Assembly: GCA_005656395.1 (NCBI GenBank)
Contig: SRSI01000023.1
Coordinates: 1 to 64,000, forward strand
DNA: 64,000 nt
Source of the DNA: Strongyloides papillosus
Lineage: Eukaryota; Nematoda; Chromadorea; Rhabditida; Strongyloididae
Direction: 5' to 3'
The position numbers were made by a program, and so were the translations under genes. Positions 59,303-64,000 of the stretch are shown in pieces (the stretch's first letter is position 1; each line of letters starts with the position of its first letter). The notes under the pieces were generated by a model. That model saw only the letters and a program-made list of their open reading frames with translations, made no database searches and was not told where the DNA came from.

Positions 59303-62300
59303 ATGTTGCAGAAAATAAAAACAGCTTTACATTGCAATACTAAAAAAAATGCCTATGAGGAAGTTATTGATGAGGCTGATGAGCAAATGTATAGGACATT
59401 TGAGATGGAGGAAAGGAGGAAATCTCGTATTTCGATGAGTGGATCCAGTCAAAATCAGCATCATATATGTATTGAGTCATCAGAGGAGGATTCCAGTGCC
59501 ACGAAATTGGCGAGAAGAAGTTCAGTATTGCTTGATTTATTTTCATTATTCAGAAAAAGTTCAAGTTTCAATCAAAGAAATTCGTATGTTAAGAGTGGTC
59601 GTACATCTGTCAGTGGAGTGGATGGATTTGAAGGTGAGGATACTGATGATGAAGATCCAACACACATGTCAAAAGAAAGATTGATGGAAGCTATTAGACA
59701 AAAGAAAGAGATTATTGGAAAAGTTAGATGTCAACCGTGGAATATGAAAAGAAAACGGAGGACACTAAAAGTTGCACAGCATCATTTACAGAGACAAGAA
59801 GCCAGAGTATCTAAAGTAAATTTATATAAAGTTGAAGCTGTTCGAATTTACCATGTGGTAGCTAGATGGTTTGAAAATTTCAAAATCTATCTAATTCCAT
59901 GGGAAAATAAGATTAAAAAAATTGAAAGTCATTTCGGAAGTGTTGTTTCAAGTTATTTTATATTTCTAAGATGGGTATTGGGTGTTAATATAATAATAAG
60001 TTTAATAATGCTCCTGTTTATTTGTATACCAGAGGTAGGAAAAATAAGATAGTTAAATTTTATTACTCTAATTATAAATATTTTTTATTGTAGTGGCTGG
60101 CTGATAATAGACTTGATATTGAGAGATTTAATAAAACACAACATATTAAAGTTATGCCAGAATCTATTAGAAAGAAGGCAGATGAATTGAGTACTGTCTG
60201 GGATTTTGGGGGTTATTTTCAGTATTCCCTACTTTTTTATGGATATTATTCAAGCGAAACATTCTTTGGTGATACAGTTCAATATAAAGTCCCATTAGCG
60301 TATTTTGTTGTTAATCTCCTAATATTAGCATATTCATTCTTTGTTATTCTCCGAAAAATGGCATCTAATGCCAGGAACTCAAAAATGGGTGGTTCAAAAG
60401 CAGAACAATACGTTTTTAATTGGAAGACATTCACAGGATGGGATTACACAATTGGAAATGCCGAGACAAGCTCTAGTTTATATATGGCCAATGTAATAAA
60501 ATTCAGAGAAAGTATAGCAGAGTATAATGTTAAAATTAAAAAGAAATTTGCTTGGCTCCAACTGTTTGGAAGAATTTTGGCTAATGTTATAATAATGATT
60601 ATGTTAGCATTGTCTGTATGGGCCATTATAGCAGTAATACAAATCAGAGAGAAAGATACTTTTATAAAACAGAATGCTGTCTCGATAACTGTTTCCTTTA
60701 TTACTCTTATCTTTCCGAATATCTTTGAATTAATAGGTAAATTAGAACGGTACCATCCAAGAAATGCACTTAGAATTCAATTAGCAAGAGTATTATTCCT
60801 GTATATTGCCAATTACTTTACACTTATTGTATCGTTGATGCTTATGTTAAATGCATTGGAGGAACATGGTAAAGTTAGTGACTTCTTCTTTGTTGAGAGT
60901 CAATATTCTACTGATAGTCATTATTATGAAAATCAAATTTCAACACCATTAATTGGTGAAACAAACTTTCAAAAAGGATCAAATAGTAGTGGATATTTTA
61001 ATAATAGAAGTACAAGGGATATAGATCAATTGAATGAAAATACTACATCAACAGTGTCGCCCTCACAAACATTATGGACAACAGTTTTTCCTAATTTTGG
61101 TCCTATAGCTGTATCAAATCCAAAAGCAATCATCTCACCGAAATACACAACAACAGATAGTAGTGGAAATAAGTTAAATGATAAGATTGTTTATGAATCA
61201 CGTCCAATTGGTCCAATAACATGGGAAAATAGAAATAAAACAATAGAATCAGTGATTCTTAATTACACAACATCAAGTGGAAAACAATTATTTTCATATG
61301 GACAGGGATCCCGGACAGGTGACCTATGTTGGGAGACATTAATTGGACAAGAAATCATGAAAATCGTTAATATGGATCTTATAATGACTGTATTTGCAAT
61401 ATTAATTATTGACTTCTTACGTGGTCTATGGGTAAGATATTGTAATACATGGTGGTGTTGGAATTTAGAATGCACCTTTCCTGAGTATGGTGAATTTAAA
61501 GTTGCTGAGAATGTTCTACATTTAGTTAATAATCAAGGAATGATATGGTTGGGATTGTTTTTTGTTCCTATGCTCCCAATTATAAATAATATAAAATTGA
61601 TAATATTAATGTATATTAGAGGTTGGGCGGTTATGACATGTAATGTTCCTGCTCGACAAATCTTCAGAGCATCAAGAAGTTCCAATTTCTATTTAATGCT
61701 CCTCCTTCTGATGTTATTCTTATGTACATTACCAGTTGGTTTTGTGATTGCATCAAAGAAACCAAGTAAAAATTGTGGACCATTCGGAAATCAGCCAAGA
61801 TTTTATAGTATTATACAGACGATGATGAAGAATAATTTAAATAAGAGTTTGTTTGGAATTGTTGAATATATAATGTCTCCTGGTATTGTAATACCTATTA
61901 TTTTGCTCCTGATGTTGACAATTTATTTCTTGTTTGCCCTAGTTAGGGGTTTGAAGGAAGCTAATACTGATTTGTCGGAACAATTAATGCATGAAAGGAC
62001 AGAAGAAAAGAAGAAGATATTTGAATTGGCTGGTGGTGGAAGGAGAAAACATCCAAAGAAAGACACTAGAAGAAAATCAAGATCTAAGACTAGAAAAGAA
62101 CCTCCAAAAGGGAAGAAGAATGTTATGTTATCAAGTGATGATGAAAGCGGAAATAAAAGTCATTCATCTATCGTTAAAAGTGGACATAATAAATATTTTA
62201 TTCCAAGCCTAGGAAGTGTTAATGAAGATGATGGAGAGATTGATGAGATACAACAACGTCTTTTACAGGAAAACGAATTGGATGAAAATGGAGTACCAAA

Positions 62301-63888
62301 GGAGATGGTATCGTATAAGCCAAGAGAATTTACATTGAAGGAAAAGTTACTTATCTGTATTGGTATGGCTGATCCAAAAGAGATACGAGAAAAAGAAAAA
62401 GCTGAAGAATTGGAGGCTCAAGAGAACTATAGAAATCTCATTGCTGAAGGATTTGCTAAACCAGAAGGTCGTAGAGATAGTAAAAATGACAATGTTAACT
62501 CAATGAGTGAAGAAGATGAACACAAAAAACATGAAAGAAATATTTCATTAGATAGAAAAAGTGATATCACAGAGTACCAAACATTGGAAATTGAAAATGA
62601 AGAAGATGATACTATGGAAAAAGACAAAAATACCTCTACAGAGGACAATAAAATGATCATGGACTTTGCTACACCACCATCCTCTTATCATGAAGCAATG
62701 AAAAATGGTAAATCAGATAGCTACTACAATAATAGCAATAACGACGACAATAGTACCTCTGACAATAACAAAACAAAAAAACTAAACAAAGAAGGTCATC
62801 AAGTACATAGACGTAAAAAAAGATCTCCAAAATATAGTCCAATAGATGATAGAAATATTTCAAAAGTATCTAAAGAAGATGGAGAATATAGTGATGACGA
62901 AAGAAGTGATCAATCAGTAAAAAATCAAGGTATATTACAAATTACTAATTATTCAAATGATGGGTCAAATAATAACTATGATTTTAAGAAGAACAGTTTG
63001 GATGATTTTGAGAATTCACCGTTGAAAATAAGCAATGCAAGTAGTAGTAAAGATAAATTGATGATAATGGCTCCATCACACAGGATTAAAAGTGACAGCT
63101 CTTTGGCTAATCAATTGGTTGTTAGTCAAAATAAGATGGCAACCACTTCTTCTGACAATCAAATTGTTTATCAATTAACCAATTCACAATATCAACAGAA
63201 AAATGTTAATGATAATCAAAGGAGGATGAACACATCTATGTATTCTTCAACAAGTTCAGGAAATGAGGTATTGAATTCCTATATGGCTGCAATGCAAAAA
63301 CCAGTTATTACATCAAATGATGTATCCTTTGAAAGTTCTGGAGATAGTAGTATAAAAAAGATAACTTGTTATGATGAAAAATATAGTCCTAGTATGAACC
63401 AAAGTGTACAATACCCTAAAAAACATGGATATGAAAATCCAATGAATGCCTTATCAACATCAACAGAACTTCCTGCCATAACTCTCCATGATAATACATA
63501 TGAAAAAGAGAAAAAGCCTAATAAATCAACACCTTCTGGACCAGTCAACAGAGGCCGAACATCATCACCAGACAAACCAAACTTCAGTCCAAGATTTAGA
63601 ATCTCAGCATCACCACCCCGGCGAATAAATCGTCACTCCCAATCAACTACACAAAAACCCGGCTCCCCATCAACGAGAAAAAGACAATACATAATGCGTG
63701 TAGAAGGTATACTAACATCAGACTCTGAACGTGAAACCTCTCCCGGACAGCCATATTGGCCATCAAAAGGATTAAGAAAAAACTACTTAAACGGAAGTTT
63801 TATAAAAGATACATCAAATGACAGAAACAAACGAAGTAGTTCAAAAAATTCAAGATCCCCAAGTCTTGGTAGACAAACACTTGTATAA
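59303..63888 (+). CDS. TMC-family (transmembrane channel-like) protein
   Basis: Exons 59303-60034 and 60094-63888 with a 59-nt intron give 1508 aa. TMCs are the pore-forming subunits of mechanosensory channels in hair cells, and in C. elegans act in touch, alkali and motor neurons. A cytoplasmic N-terminus with Arg/Ser-rich and acidic stretches leads to KIESHFGSVVSSYF, the family's lead-in to the first membrane helix (about 215-240). Further helices follow at about 312-327, 402-427, 440-457 and 475-499. A Ser/Thr/Asn-rich extracellular loop (about 505-650) has several sequons. The TMC signature LCWETLIGQE is at about 655-664, followed by four or five more helices to about 860. The remaining ~650 residues are a cytoplasmic tail rich in Lys, Ser, Asn and Asp, much of it likely disordered. 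AATAAA at 63978 probably ends the transcript. Confidence 0.93.
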
Positions 63889-64000
63889 TATTTTTTACAG
63901 ATATATAAATTAAATTTAATTAATAATTAATTATTTTGGTATAGAAGGTAATGTAAAATTAAATACAACAAAGTCATAATAAAATATTCGATATAAGATT

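Noticed and set aside
62427..63575. Several minus-strand frames under the TMC tail
   Set aside because: Shadows of low-complexity codons in the sense gene.

Overview
The window looks like chromosomal DNA of an extremely AT-rich nematode, probably a Strongyloides-like species. This is an inference from base composition and gene style: introns are mostly 44-59 nt, run from GT to a T-rich (T)TTAG/TTCAG acceptor, and the host genes are a TMC channel, a DR1/NC2-beta subunit, a peptide GPCR, an M14 carboxypeptidase and a carboxylesterase. No marker in the window names the species.

Bases 1-18770 are a head-to-tail array of a 5.13-kb unit: a partial first copy, two full copies, and a fourth copy truncated and broken by a 1.28-kb insertion. 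Each full unit carries a two-exon gene for a small secreted four-cysteine protein on the + strand and a two-exon coding fragment on the - strand.

Bases 17409-47543 are a nest of mobile elements. A Ty3/gypsy-type LTR element (18772-31471) has an unusual first ORF, in which Gag, a two-membrane-segment glycoprotein-like domain and the protease are one reading frame. Its integrase is split by a TA-flanked DNA element (23920-30700). That element is itself split by a second, apparently intact LTR element (25208-29856) with identical LTRs and a textbook -1 frameshift site. Downstream lie a probable solo LTR, several inverted-repeat elements (TA-, TTAA- and 9-bp-duplicating), two non-autonomous hAT copies, the probable autonomous hAT with an uninterrupted 647-aa transposase (43379-45968), and a 1.55-kb long-inverted-repeat element. 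The spaces between them are AT-rich DNA in which I see no gene.

Bases 48099-63888 are ordinary host genes: carboxylesterase, zinc carboxypeptidase and peptide GPCR on the - strand, then DR1 and a TMC-family channel on the + strand. They share no obvious pathway. The GPCR and DR1 are divergent, with about 0.6 kb between their start codons. The strongest candidate for something undescribed is the Gag / membrane ectodomain / protease fusion of the first LTR element.
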